The notes under the pieces are model-generated. The model made no database searches. It saw nothing but the letters and a program-made list of their open reading frames with translations, and was not told where the DNA came from. This document shows, one piece after another, positions 35,149 to 44,058 of a DNA stretch of 46,595 nt. A program made the translations under genes and the position numbers. Numbering within the stretch: position 1 is the first letter of the stretch; every line of letters begins with the position of its first letter. The DNA comes from Fidelibacterota bacterium (lineage in GTDB: Bacteria; Fidelibacterota; Marinisomatia; Marinisomatales; SCKK01). The stretch covers positions 1 to 46,595 of the forward strand of contig SCKK01000027.1 in NCBI GenBank assembly GCA_004124475.1. The letters are read 5' to 3'.

Positions 35149-37572
35149 ATGAAATTGTGGGCAAAAATTGGATTGGGTTTGGTAATCATTGTATTCATTA
35201 TATTGTCATTTGGGTGGATTTACCTCGATTATAATTTACCTGTTTATGAGGGGGAACTTTCAATTACAGGATTGAAACAGCCTGTAGAAATTTATTTTGA
35301 TGACTATGCTGTTCCACACATTTTTGCAGAGAATGAGCACGACCTGTTTTTTACCGGTGGATATATCTCTGCCCGTGAGAGGCTGTTTCAGATGACAGTT
35401 TCCGCTGCCGCATCGGAAGGGAGCCTGTCAGAGTTGTTTGGAGAAAGCGCACTCGAGGACGACATTTATCTCCGTACCTGGGGCATACCGAAAGTGGCAC
35501 GTAGAATGGTGGATAAAATGAGTCAAGATGCCAGGGTGATTGTGGAAAGTTTCTGCGAAGGCATCAACGCCTGCATCGATGGGTTGGGAAGTCAACTTCC
35601 CATTGAATTTAAACTTTTAGGGATTAAGCCCATACGGTGGGAGCCCAAACATGTGACCGGTTTTGTAAGAATGATGGGACACAATCTAACATTTTCTTGG
35701 AAACCGGAAATAGTCCTCGGGCAGGTAGCCTATATGTTTGGGGAAGAAAAACTAAAAGAACTCCTTCCGTATTATCCGGAGGATCAACCCCTGATCGTGC
35801 CACCTGACAAAACTATTTTAAGCAGTTTGTGGCAGGTAATGTCTGAGCGGAACACACATCTAAGAGAAATCATTCAGATGGAAGGTATTCACCTTGGATC
35901 CAACAGTTGGGTTGTCTCAGGAGATCATACGGTAACCGGGAAACCTATTCTATCAAACGATCCCCATCTACCTTTTTCTCAGCCGGCGAAATGGTACGAA
36001 ATGCACCTTGTGGGGGGACGGTTCAATGTCAGTGGAATGTGCTTAACGGGTATTCCAGTACCTGTGTTAGGCCATAACGAGGTATGTGCTTGGGGGTTCA
36101 CAAATCTAATGGTGGATGATCTCGATTTTTACATGGAAACTGTAAATCCGGAAAATCATAATCAATATCTGTATGATGGGCAATATCTCAACATGGATAT
36201 TCGTGAAGAAGTTATTCATGTTAAAGGTGGAAAGGATACCACTGTTATTATTCGGGAGACCGTACATGGTCCGATTATCTCTGATATTCACTCCCTTCTG
36301 AGGAATGGGGAACATGTAATCTCCATGCGGTGGGGAGGGCACGATGTCAGTGATGAGGTTGGGTCTATCCTGAAATTGAGTTTAATGAAGAATTGGGATG
36401 ACTTTAATGACGCAGCACGCGGTTATGGCGTACCTCCCCAGAATGTGATTTATGCAGACACGATGGGAAACATCGGCTGGCGTCCCTTTGGTCAAGTCCC
36501 CATTCGGAAAGGAGGTGAATTGATGGTTCCCGTCCCCGGAGAATCTTCTGAATGGGACTGGCAGGGATATATTCCCTTTGATGAAATGCCTACCCAGTAT
36601 AATCCCCCAAGTGGTGTTATCATTACCGCAAACAATAAAGTGGTGGATGACTCGTATCCGTACTACATATCGGGTTTCTGGGAAGACCCATCCCGTTCAA
36701 AGCGTATATGGGAATTAGTGGCAGGCAAAAACGGCATGGAGGTAGCGGATATGAAAATGGCTCAGTTTGACGTATTGTCTCCTTTTGCAAGGGAGATTTC
36801 AAAATATTTCGTTATGGCCCTGGAAAATGAAGACTTGAGTTCTAATCAAAATTATGAAAGGGCATTAAAAGTACTAAAAGTTTGGGATGGGAATCATACG
36901 GTAGAATCTGCCGCTGCTGCCATTTTTAATACTTCTCTACTCCGGTTGTTTGAAAATATCTATGCAGACGAAATGAACTTAATCGGAAAGGATTTTTACC
37001 GTGGATGGATTAGACTGGGTAGTATGCCGTTGAAAAACCTTCGACTTATTTTAAAAAACGGATATTCCTCATGGTGTGATAATGTGAATACGGATGAAGT
37101 GGAAGAAACCATTCACGATTTATTGGTCCTTTCCTTTAAGCAAGGCGTCAAAGATTTGGAGGATCGATTGGGCCCCGAATTCACCAATTGGCATTGGGGG
37201 AAACTCCATACATTAACTCATCCCCATACTATCGGGAAGGCGAAACCTCTGCTGAATGCGCTGTTTGGATTCAATGTGGGTCCATTTCCAACGGGTGGGG
37301 CAGCCACCACGGTGAATAACGGCGAGTATGCTCTTTTTGCACCTTTTGATCAGATTAACGGTCCATCATTCCGCCGTATCATGGATTTATCCGATTTGAA
37401 TCATACTCAGTCTGTTATCCCAACCGGTCAGTCAGGACTGCCAAAAAGTCCTCACTATAGAGATCAAGTAGATTTGTACAACAGTGGAAGATACCGAACG
37501 GTTCCTTTTAATCCTGCAACCATTAAAAATTCAAACTATCGCCTGCTTACCCTAAATCCTTCGCACGATTAG
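35149..37572 (+). CDS. Penicillin acylase family N-terminal-nucleophile amidohydrolase
   Basis: 807 residues. The ATG at 35149 has AGGAG 8 bases upstream and starts a membrane anchor or signal (about 6-27). The precursor cleavage site is Gly250-Ser251 in HLGSNSWVVSG, so Ser251 becomes the nucleophile of the beta chain. A typical NDPHL and LGHNEVCAWGFTN stretch and the C-terminal PTGQSG...SPHYRDQVDLY segment are present. Family members cut amide bonds of acyl-amino compounds, N-acyl homoserine lactones or beta-lactams; substrate is not evident. It follows M28 in a two-gene unit. Confidence 0.92.
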   Translation: MKLWAKIGLGLVIIVFIILSFGWIYLDYNLPVYEGELSITGLKQPVEIYFDDYAVPHIFAENEHDLFFTGGYISARERLFQMTVSAAASEGSLSELFGESALEDDIYLRTWGIPKVARRMVDKMSQDARVIVESFCEGINACIDGLGSQLPIEFKLLGIKPIRWEPKHVTGFVRMMGHNLTFSWKPEIVLGQVAYMFGEEKLKELLPYYPEDQPLIVPPDKTILSSLWQVMSERNTHLREIIQMEGIHLGSNSWVVSGDHTVTGKPILSNDPHLPFSQPAKWYEMHLVGGRFNVSGMCLTGIPVPVLGHNEVCAWGFTNLMVDDLDFYMETVNPENHNQYLYDGQYLNMDIREEVIHVKGGKDTTVIIRETVHGPIISDIHSLLRNGEHVISMRWGGHDVSDEVGSILKLSLMKNWDDFNDAARGYGVPPQNVIYADTMGNIGWRPFGQVPIRKGGELMVPVPGESSEWDWQGYIPFDEMPTQYNPPSGVIITANNKVVDDSYPYYISGFWEDPSRSKRIWELVAGKNGMEVADMKMAQFDVLSPFAREISKYFVMALENEDLSSNQNYERALKVLKVWDGNHTVESAAAAIFNTSLLRLFENIYADEMNLIGKDFYRGWIRLGSMPLKNLRLILKNGYSSWCDNVNTDEVEETIHDLLVLSFKQGVKDLEDRLGPEFTNWHWGKLHTLTHPHTIGKAKPLLNALFGFNVGPFPTGGAATTVNNGEYALFAPFDQINGPSFRRIMDLSDLNHTQSVIPTGQSGLPKSPHYRDQVDLYNSGRYRTVPFNPATIKNSNYRLLTLNPSHD

Positions 37573-37762
37573 TATCAATGGGTTCATTCCTTGTTAATAG
37601 GATACTGCTGTTAACAGCGTAAAAAGGCCCTATACATCTATATTTAACTATGAAAACTCAAGTTTCACACATAGTAAGTGTTTTATATTTCAGAAGATGT
37701 TCATGAATAAAGTCATTAACTATCGTCATAAAAAAACGAATTTTTTCTTGCCGTTATTCTCT

Positions 37763-37789
37763 GTACTTTTCTTACGCTAAGAAAAGTAC
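37763..37789. repeat. GTACTTTTCTTA hairpin repeat
   Basis: Perfect 12-bp stem with a CGC loop, followed by CAAAAGAAACC; related to the hairpin at 247-268. Confidence 0.65.
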
Positions 37790-37804
37790 CAAAAGAAACC
37801 GTCG

Positions 37805-37925
37805 TCCCGACATAACAATGTCGGGATAATTCATTGTAATCCTCCCTGCCTGTCGCCTGCCTGCCGTCAGGCAGGGCAGACAGGCACGATGGATTGACGT
37901 CAATGATAATCCCGATGCATCGGGA
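37805..37925. repeat. Cluster of TCCCGA and CCTGCCTG palindromes
   Basis: Three perfect palindromes in 121 bp: TCCCGACAT/ATGTCGGGA (37805-37826), CCTGCCTG/CAGGCAGG (37856-37875, nested in a longer CCTGTC pairing), and TCCCGATGCATCGGGA (37910-37925). The two repeat families are interleaved. Confidence 0.75.
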
Positions 37926-37992
37926 CTAATGCGACATAATCACACATTCTATAAACGTCAAGTACATAAATGACCGTAAAAAGGTACGAAAC

Positions 37993-38538
37993 ATGAAAAC
38001 TAATCTTATCATTTTCATTGTTTCAATCGTTACTATGTCATGTAACATATTTTCGCCGGATAATTCAGATAACGATTCTGACAGCACGAAAAACTATACA
38101 GAAATGAAACTGGTCTTTACTCGTGACAACGAAATATGGCTTTATAATATGATGAACGAAGAGCTTGAAAAACTGATAGCCATAGGTGATACAATCTACA
38201 CCAACGACATGGGGTTTTCGTTTACACGGATATGGGCTGACGAGGATAAGTGGAGCCCGGATGGAAAGAAAATAGTTTTTATAGAAGCAGTGGTCACTGA
38301 TGGTGGAAATCTCAAAATTCTTAATCTTGAGATAGGACAACAGCAATTTTTTCAGGACTACGTGTATAGACAAGATGCTAACCCTGAATAGAGTCCAGAC
38401 GGTTTTAAGATTGTCTTTGCAAAATCGATAAGGACGCTTGGCTTGAACTATGAAATCTTCATTGTGGATGCCGATGGTTCGGATCAAAGAATGATAGTTG
38501 AAAAAGGTTCGAGTCCCGATATTTGGGGGAAAAAATAG
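37993..38538 (+). pseudogene. PD40/TolB-like lipoprotein interrupted by an amber stop
   Basis: A lipoprotein signal (hydrophobic stretch ending TMSC, Cys17) precedes beta-propeller PD40 motifs: DKWSPDGKKIVF near residue 93 and, after a TAG at 38389-38391, SPDGFKIVFAKS. In the motif xPxWSPDG the tryptophan codon TGG is replaced by TAG, and the frame continues to 38538 (182 codons). So a single G-to-A change explains the break; a sequence error is also possible. Even the full frame is short for a propeller. Confidence 0.75.
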
Positions 38539-38553
38539 AAAGGAGAATAAACC

Positions 38554-38832
38554 TTGAAATTATTCGAGAAATCTAGAGCTATGTTTGTCATTATAGTTTT
38601 GACCACTGTTGCCCTCCACACAAAGAAATCCCATACGCCAGCATTTGATAAACCCGACCATTTCGTTAAAAACACGGTAAATCCAGTTCGGCAGCCATCA
38701 GGAAAACAGTCGGTAGAGCTGATAGGTGCGCCCGAGCCACACTTTTTAATTATTTCCACTTTTCTCATTATCTGTTTTTTATTTCTTTTTCTTTTAACTT
38801 ACCACAAGTCACCCTTAACTTTACAGAAATGA
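38554..38832 (+). CDS. Doubtful small membrane protein
   Basis: 92 codons from TTG with AGGAG 8 bases upstream. The end overlaps the guaD start by four bases (ATGA), which hints at coupling. It has one hydrophobic segment near the N-terminus and one near 66-83. I recognise no family and the composition between the two looks non-coding, so it may be chance. Confidence 0.3.
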   Translation: MKLFEKSRAMFVIIVLTTVALHTKKSHTPAFDKPDHFVKNTVNPVRQPSGKQSVELIGAPEPHFLIISTFLIICFLFLFLLTYHKSPLTLQK

Positions 38833-39317
38833 ACGCAAAACGATCTATGAATAAAAAGGATTTCATGAGAGGAGCTATTCAACTCTCCAAAGAGAAGATG
38901 CTGGAAAACAATGGCGGTCCCTTCGGCGCTGTGATTGTAAAGGACGGGAGGATCATTGCCGAAGGGTATAATCAGGTGACTTCCCGGAATGACCCCACTG
39001 CTCACGCGGAGATCGTTGCTATCCGGAAAGCGTGCGATGAACTGAACACATTCCATCTGACTGGCTCGGAGATTTACTGCAGCTGTGAACCGTGTCTCAT
39101 GTGTTTAAGCGCCATCTACTGGGCGAGAATCGAAAAAATTTATTATGCCAACAGCCGGGAGGATGCCCGGCTCATCGGCTTCGACGACGATTTAATCTAT
39201 GAAGAACTTTCTAGGGAGAGGCAATACAGAAAAATTCCTGCTGTTCAACTTCTGCCTGAGGAAGGAAAAGAAGCATTTAAGGCGTGGGAAGAAAAAGTTG
39301 ATAAAACACTTTACTAA
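38829..39317 (+). CDS. guaD: Guanine deaminase (cytidine-deaminase fold)
   Basis: 162 residues, matching the short bacterial GuaD type. The zinc site is HAEIVAI (His, catalytic Glu) and CEPCLMCL (two Cys). The GGPFGAVIVKDG segment and the C-terminal GFDDDLIYEE region resemble Bacillus GuaD more than tRNA deaminases. It converts guanine to xanthine plus ammonia, feeding the xanthine dehydrogenase encoded next, 35 bp downstream. Confidence 0.9.
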   Translation: MNAKRSMNKKDFMRGAIQLSKEKMLENNGGPFGAVIVKDGRIIAEGYNQVTSRNDPTAHAEIVAIRKACDELNTFHLTGSEIYCSCEPCLMCLSAIYWARIEKIYYANSREDARLIGFDDDLIYEELSRERQYRKIPAVQLLPEEGKEAFKAWEEKVDKTLY

Positions 39318-39352
39318 ACAGTTAAATTCACCATAACAGGCTTCTGAATTCA

Positions 39353-40768
39353 GTGTCTATATCCACACAATTCATACTTAACGATCAAGATATTCAGACA
39401 AATTTCCATCCGGGTATTCTCATACTGGATTTCCTTCGGCAGAACGAGAAACTGATGGGGACCAAAGAAGGGTGCCGGGAGGGAGACTGTGGCGCCTGTA
39501 CGGTGATCATCGGCGAACTTGCCAATGGAAAAGTCACGTATAAACCTGTCACCTCCTGCCTGATGCCTTTGGGTGAACTCCACGGAAAACACCTCGTCAC
39601 TATCGAGGGGCTCAACCTTCCTGAACTCTCCCCCGTTCAGGAAGCCATCGTGGAAGAAGGAGCAACCCAATGCGGTTTTTGCACCCCGGGCATTGTGGTC
39701 TCCCTGACCGCCAGTCTTATGGAGAAAGGTTCAGAAATTTCTCGGGATTCCGTCATGCGAGCTTTAAGCGGTCACCTATGCCGCTGCACCGGCTACCGCT
39801 CTCTGATAGCCAGTGAAACTCATTTGCTGAATGCAGTGGATAATGCAACGGGCACAGATGCCCTTTTGGAAAAAGGCTTCCTACCTGGCTATTTCAGGAA
39901 GATTGCCGAAAGGCTGAACAAAATTCCTTCCTCCAGCAAACCCGATGGCGTCGTGGAGGATTTTCTCATCGCAGGCGGGACCGACCTCTACATACAGGAA
40001 AATAAAGCTATCCCAGACTCTCCTGTCACCATCCTGAACCTTCGCCAGGAATTAAAAGAAATCACTCGGAAGAATGGTTATATCAGTGTGGGAGCGCTCA
40101 CATCTTTTGAAGAATTTGCTTCTCATTCTGATATATTAGAAATCATACCCGAAATTGAGGAATACATGTTCCTGATTGCCTCCTGGCAGATCCGGAACCG
40201 GGCAACTATCGGGGGTAATATAATCAACGCTTCTCCAATCGGGGATATGACGATCCTCCTTCTGGCAATGAACGCGCATCTGGTCCTTCAGAATGGAATA
40301 GGAACACGAACCGTTCCCCTCACTTCATTTTATAAAGGCTATAAACAGCTGGACAAAACCAATTCTGAAGTCTTAACGGAAATTTTGATCCCTGTGCCCG
40401 CAAAAAAAACCAGAATCCATTTCGATAAAGTTTCTAAACGAAAGTGTCTCGACATCGCATCTGTAAACTTGGCGGTAAGGGTGGAGGAAGAGGACGGCTT
40501 TATTGAAGAGGTCGGTCTGGCTGCCGGTGGCATAGCGCCTATTCCCCTGCACCTAAAAAAGACCTGCTCCTTTTTAAAAGGGCAGATCGTCTCCAGAGAG
40601 ATCATGGAAGATGCCATAGCGGTGATGCAGGAGGAAATCTCCCCCATCACGGACATCCGCGGGAGCAGGGAGTACAAGCGATTATTGGCGCGCCAGTTGG
40701 TTATCAAATCCTTTATCAGGCTTTTTCCGAAAAGACTGTCTGCAGAGGAATTTTATGAAAAATATTGA
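39353..40768 (+). CDS. xdhA: Xanthine dehydrogenase small subunit (2Fe-2S and FAD)
   Basis: 471 residues from a GTG. The plant-type [2Fe-2S] domain is first (about 1-80: CREGDCGACTV and a later Cys), then the second [2Fe-2S] domain (about 85-160: QCGFCTPGIV and CRCTGY). The FAD domain of the CO-dehydrogenase medium-chain type follows (about 195-470: IAGGTDLY, RNRATIGGNIINASPIGD). This is the XdhA layout of two-subunit bacterial enzymes. It passes electrons from molybdenum to FAD and NAD. Its end overlaps xdhB by 14 bases. Confidence 0.93.
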   Translation: MSISTQFILNDQDIQTNFHPGILILDFLRQNEKLMGTKEGCREGDCGACTVIIGELANGKVTYKPVTSCLMPLGELHGKHLVTIEGLNLPELSPVQEAIVEEGATQCGFCTPGIVVSLTASLMEKGSEISRDSVMRALSGHLCRCTGYRSLIASETHLLNAVDNATGTDALLEKGFLPGYFRKIAERLNKIPSSSKPDGVVEDFLIAGGTDLYIQENKAIPDSPVTILNLRQELKEITRKNGYISVGALTSFEEFASHSDILEIIPEIEEYMFLIASWQIRNRATIGGNIINASPIGDMTILLLAMNAHLVLQNGIGTRTVPLTSFYKGYKQLDKTNSEVLTEILIPVPAKKTRIHFDKVSKRKCLDIASVNLAVRVEEEDGFIEEVGLAAGGIAPIPLHLKKTCSFLKGQIVSREIMEDAIAVMQEEISPITDIRGSREYKRLLARQLVIKSFIRLFPKRLSAEEFYEKY

Positions 40769-43070
40769 CGCAGCCCTCCACACCCGCGGAGAATCTGAGT
40801 ATGCAGACGATCTCCCCCAGCCGGCGGAAATGCTCTATGCGGCCGTTTACGGCTCTCCCGAAGCCCACGGCAAAGTTCTAAAGCTTGATTTCTCCGAGGC
40901 CAATAAAGTACCAGGCGTGGCAGCAGTGTTGACAGCCAAGGATATCCCAGGCGAAAACCAGATCGGACCCATCATCCAGGACGAACCCCTGCTGGCAAAA
41001 GAAGAGGTCCATTTTGCCGGTCAGCCCTTGGCGGTGGTGATCGCTTCCAGCCCTCAGACCGCCCGGAAAGGGGTCGGGTTCATTACCGCTGAATTCGAGG
41101 AACTGCCCATCATCACAGATCCAAAGGTGGCTTACGCAAAGGGCGAGATTATCGGCACTCCACGCACCCTGGCCATCGGGGATGTGGATGCTGCCTGGGA
41201 TAAGTGCGATCTCGTAGTTGAGGGGACATGCGACATGGGAGGACAGGAGCACGTCTACCTTGAAACCCATAGAGCCCGGGCCATTCCTTTGGAGGGAAAC
41301 GTCATCCGAATTCATGCCTCCACCCAGAGTCCCTATGCCTGCCAACGGGCCGCCGCCAAAATTCTGGGGGTCCGTCACCACAGGATCGAAGTAGATGTCA
41401 AGCGGATTGGTGGGGGATTTGGAGGCAAAGAAGACCAAGCTACGCCAATAGCGTGCATGGCAGCCTTGGGTGCGTGGTACACAGGAAAGCCTGTGGAACT
41501 GGTGCTGAACCGATCGGAAGATATGCGGATGACTGGAAAAAGACACCCCTACATTTCCGATTTCAAGATTGGTGCTACAAAGGATGGTAAAATCTTAGCC
41601 TTTGAGGTAAACCATTATCAGAATTCAGGGGCAACCGCTGACCTGTCTACCGCCGTACTGGAAAGAACACTTTACCACAGCACCAACAGTTATTTCATCC
41701 CCAACGCCCGGATATCCGGCGCCTGCTGCCGTACGAATCTCCCGTCCAACACAGCCTTCCGGGGTTTCGGCGGTCCACAGGGGATGTTTGTGATTGAGTG
41801 TGCCCTGGAAAAAATAGCGGAGGCCCTCAATAAACCGAAAGAGGAAATACAGCAGAAAAACCTTCTTAAGAAAGGAGACCTCTTCCCTTTCGGCCAACGG
41901 TTTCAGAATAACCATGTGCAAAGAGCGTGGAAGAACACTTTAAGCAGTTACGATATCGAAGGAATCCGAAATAGGATCGATAGGTTCAACTCGGAACACT
42001 TCGGCACGAAAAAGGGGTACGCCGTCATGCCCGTCTGCTTCGGCATCTCATTTACCACCACATTCATGAACCAGGCCAGCGCCCTGGTGCACGTCTACAC
42101 AGACGGCAGTGTAAGCGTGACCACCGGAGGGATCGAGATGGGCCAGGGACTCAGCACCAATATCGTTAAAATTGCGACAAAAGCCTTTGGTATAAGTTCA
42201 GAACGGATCAAGCTGGAGAGTACCAACACCACCCGCATCGCTAACATGTCCCCCAGCGCCGCCAGCTCCACCACCCTATTGAACGGAAATGCAACCGTAT
42301 TGGCTATTAAGCAGATCCTGTCCCGGTTAAAATCGTTTGCTGTAGAAGAACTGAATCTTCCCGACAAGGACAGCTTCACAATCTCAGAGGAGAAAATTCT
42401 CCATAATGGCAAAGACACCGGCATGACCTGGAATGATTTGGTGCATAAGGCTTATCTCTCGCGTATAGGTCTTTCCGCTCACGCCTTTTTCGCCACGCCG
42501 GACATCTGGTTCGACAAAAAGAAAGAGAGAGGTGAGCCCTTTGCCTACCATGTGGTGGGCACGGCCATTGTTGAAGTCACACTGGACTGTTTGAGCGGAA
42601 CCTACGACATCGACTCCGTTAAGATTGTTCACGATCTGGGACGGCCGCTAAACAGGAGGATCGACATGGGACAGATTGAAGGGGGGCTTGCCCAGGGGCT
42701 TGGATGGGTGACCTTGGAAGATCTTCAGTATGATGAAAAGGGTCAGCTTCTCTCAAATGCTTTGGCCAACTACAAAGTCCCTGATGTCTATTTCATGCCG
42801 GATGACATTCAGGTAAAGTTTCTTACAAACGCAGACAGCGAGCTTGGACCGTATGGCTCCAAGGCGGTAGGAGAACCGCCTCTGATGTACGGCATCGGAG
42901 CCTTCTTCGCCCTCAGGCATGCTATGAAAGCCTTCAGGCCAGACTTGGAATTTCCTCCGACCTCTCCTCTAACTCCCGAACGGGTTCTGATGTCTCTGCA
43001 CCCTGAATTTCTCGAAGAAATCAAAGAACTCGAATTCCCGTCTCACACACTCACTGAGGAAACTGTCTGA
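40755..43070 (+). CDS. xdhB: Xanthine dehydrogenase large subunit (molybdenum cofactor)
   Basis: 771 residues. Residues matching the substrate site of known xanthine dehydrogenases are in place: Glu226 (GGGFGGKE), Arg304 (AVLERTLYH) and the catalytic base Glu707 (SKAVGEPPL). The AFRGFGGPQG loop is also intact. This supports true xanthine or hypoxanthine oxidation rather than a general aldehyde oxidase. It forms a heterotetramer with XdhA. Base composition is clearly higher in G+C than in the left part of the window, as in the whole operon. Confidence 0.94.
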   Translation: MKNIDAALHTRGESEYADDLPQPAEMLYAAVYGSPEAHGKVLKLDFSEANKVPGVAAVLTAKDIPGENQIGPIIQDEPLLAKEEVHFAGQPLAVVIASSPQTARKGVGFITAEFEELPIITDPKVAYAKGEIIGTPRTLAIGDVDAAWDKCDLVVEGTCDMGGQEHVYLETHRARAIPLEGNVIRIHASTQSPYACQRAAAKILGVRHHRIEVDVKRIGGGFGGKEDQATPIACMAALGAWYTGKPVELVLNRSEDMRMTGKRHPYISDFKIGATKDGKILAFEVNHYQNSGATADLSTAVLERTLYHSTNSYFIPNARISGACCRTNLPSNTAFRGFGGPQGMFVIECALEKIAEALNKPKEEIQQKNLLKKGDLFPFGQRFQNNHVQRAWKNTLSSYDIEGIRNRIDRFNSEHFGTKKGYAVMPVCFGISFTTTFMNQASALVHVYTDGSVSVTTGGIEMGQGLSTNIVKIATKAFGISSERIKLESTNTTRIANMSPSAASSTTLLNGNATVLAIKQILSRLKSFAVEELNLPDKDSFTISEEKILHNGKDTGMTWNDLVHKAYLSRIGLSAHAFFATPDIWFDKKKERGEPFAYHVVGTAIVEVTLDCLSGTYDIDSVKIVHDLGRPLNRRIDMGQIEGGLAQGLGWVTLEDLQYDEKGQLLSNALANYKVPDVYFMPDDIQVKFLTNADSELGPYGSKAVGEPPLMYGIGAFFALRHAMKAFRPDLEFPPTSPLTPERVLMSLHPEFLEEIKELEFPSHTLTEETV

Positions 43071-43071
43071 G

Positions 43072-44058
43072 TTGACTCCCGAACCGGTGAATTCCTTTTG
43101 GCAGACAGTCGCCTCTCTGCTGGAAATGGGCCAAACCGTTTTTCTGGCCCTGGTGGTAGAACATACACAGCACTCACCTGGCACCACAGGCGCCAAACTG
43201 CTAGTGGCGCAAAATAGAGATCCTGAAGGAACCATCGGTGGCGGAATCATGGAGTACAACCTCGTGAAACGAGCGAGAGGTATCCTGAAACGGGGAAACT
43301 TCATGCCTGAAGTCCAGACGCTTATTCACAGAAAATCTGGGCCGGGAGAAAAATCGGGCATGATTTGTGCCGGAACTCAAACCAATCTTTATTACCTGTG
43401 CCGTCCCGAAAAAGATGGTGATACTGCCGAGAGAATCGTACACCTGTTAGAGTATGATCGATCGGCAACACTTACCATCGATCCGTCAGGCATGCACATT
43501 ATAGAGCATCAACCGGATGTCCACCAGCCTCAATTCAAATTATCAGATGGAGAAAACGGTTGGTTGTACGAAGAACAGCTCCTGAATTTCAAGAGAATCG
43601 CCATTATCGGCGGCGGACACTGCTCCCTTGCCCTTTCACGGGTCATGAAGCACCTTGGGTATGAAGTGTTCGTTTTCGACACCCGGGAGAATGTATTTAC
43701 AGTCCGGAAAAATAGCTACGCCCGTACGGTCTGTATTGTAAAGGATTTTCATGAGGCAGGCCCTATCATCCAACATCCTGAATTGACCCATGTGGTAGTG
43801 ATGACCACCAACGTGGATACTGATGTACAGGGACTTCTCGGAGTCATCAATTTCCCCTTTCCCTTTATCGGAGTGATGGGAAGTCAAGCGAAAATAGTCG
43901 AAATATTCAGACGACTGAAAAGTGAGGAAATTTCTAAAGATCAACTGTCATGCCTGACGGCGCCCGTGGGCATCCCCATGGGGAGCAACACGCCAGAGGA
44001 AATTGCCATCAGCGTGGCGGCACAGATTCTCCAAAACAGAGTTAAAACCACCCACTAG
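43072..44058 (+). CDS. xdhC: XdhC, molybdenum-cofactor insertion chaperone
   Basis: 328 residues from a TTG one base after the xdhB stop; a later ATG would cut into the conserved start of the fold. The N-terminal XdhC/CoxI domain (about 5-70, TGAKLLVAQN and GTIGGGIMEYN) is followed by a Rossmann-fold domain (about 180-325, IAIIGGGHCSLALSR, GVMGSQAK and a TAPVGIPMGSNTPEEIA end). It binds and delivers sulfurated molybdenum cofactor to XdhB. Confidence 0.92.
   Translation: MTPEPVNSFWQTVASLLEMGQTVFLALVVEHTQHSPGTTGAKLLVAQNRDPEGTIGGGIMEYNLVKRARGILKRGNFMPEVQTLIHRKSGPGEKSGMICAGTQTNLYYLCRPEKDGDTAERIVHLLEYDRSATLTIDPSGMHIIEHQPDVHQPQFKLSDGENGWLYEEQLLNFKRIAIIGGGHCSLALSRVMKHLGYEVFVFDTRENVFTVRKNSYARTVCIVKDFHEAGPIIQHPELTHVVVMTTNVDTDVQGLLGVINFPFPFIGVMGSQAKIVEIFRRLKSEEISKDQLSCLTAPVGIPMGSNTPEEIAISVAAQILQNRVKTTH

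Larger units (their letters stand above)
37573..37992. other. Intergenic region with a dense palindrome cluster
   Basis: It holds a 12-bp palindrome GCTGTTAACAGC (37607-37618), the ACTTTT hairpin (37763-37789) and a cluster of three palindromes (37805-37925). No gene is seen. Confidence 0.65.

Noticed and set aside
38500-38520. GGTTCGAGTCCC resembles the T-arm of a tRNA
   Set aside because: The flanking bases do not form the T stem, no acceptor or anticodon stem can be drawn, and the sequence lies in the coding frame of the PD40 pseudogene.
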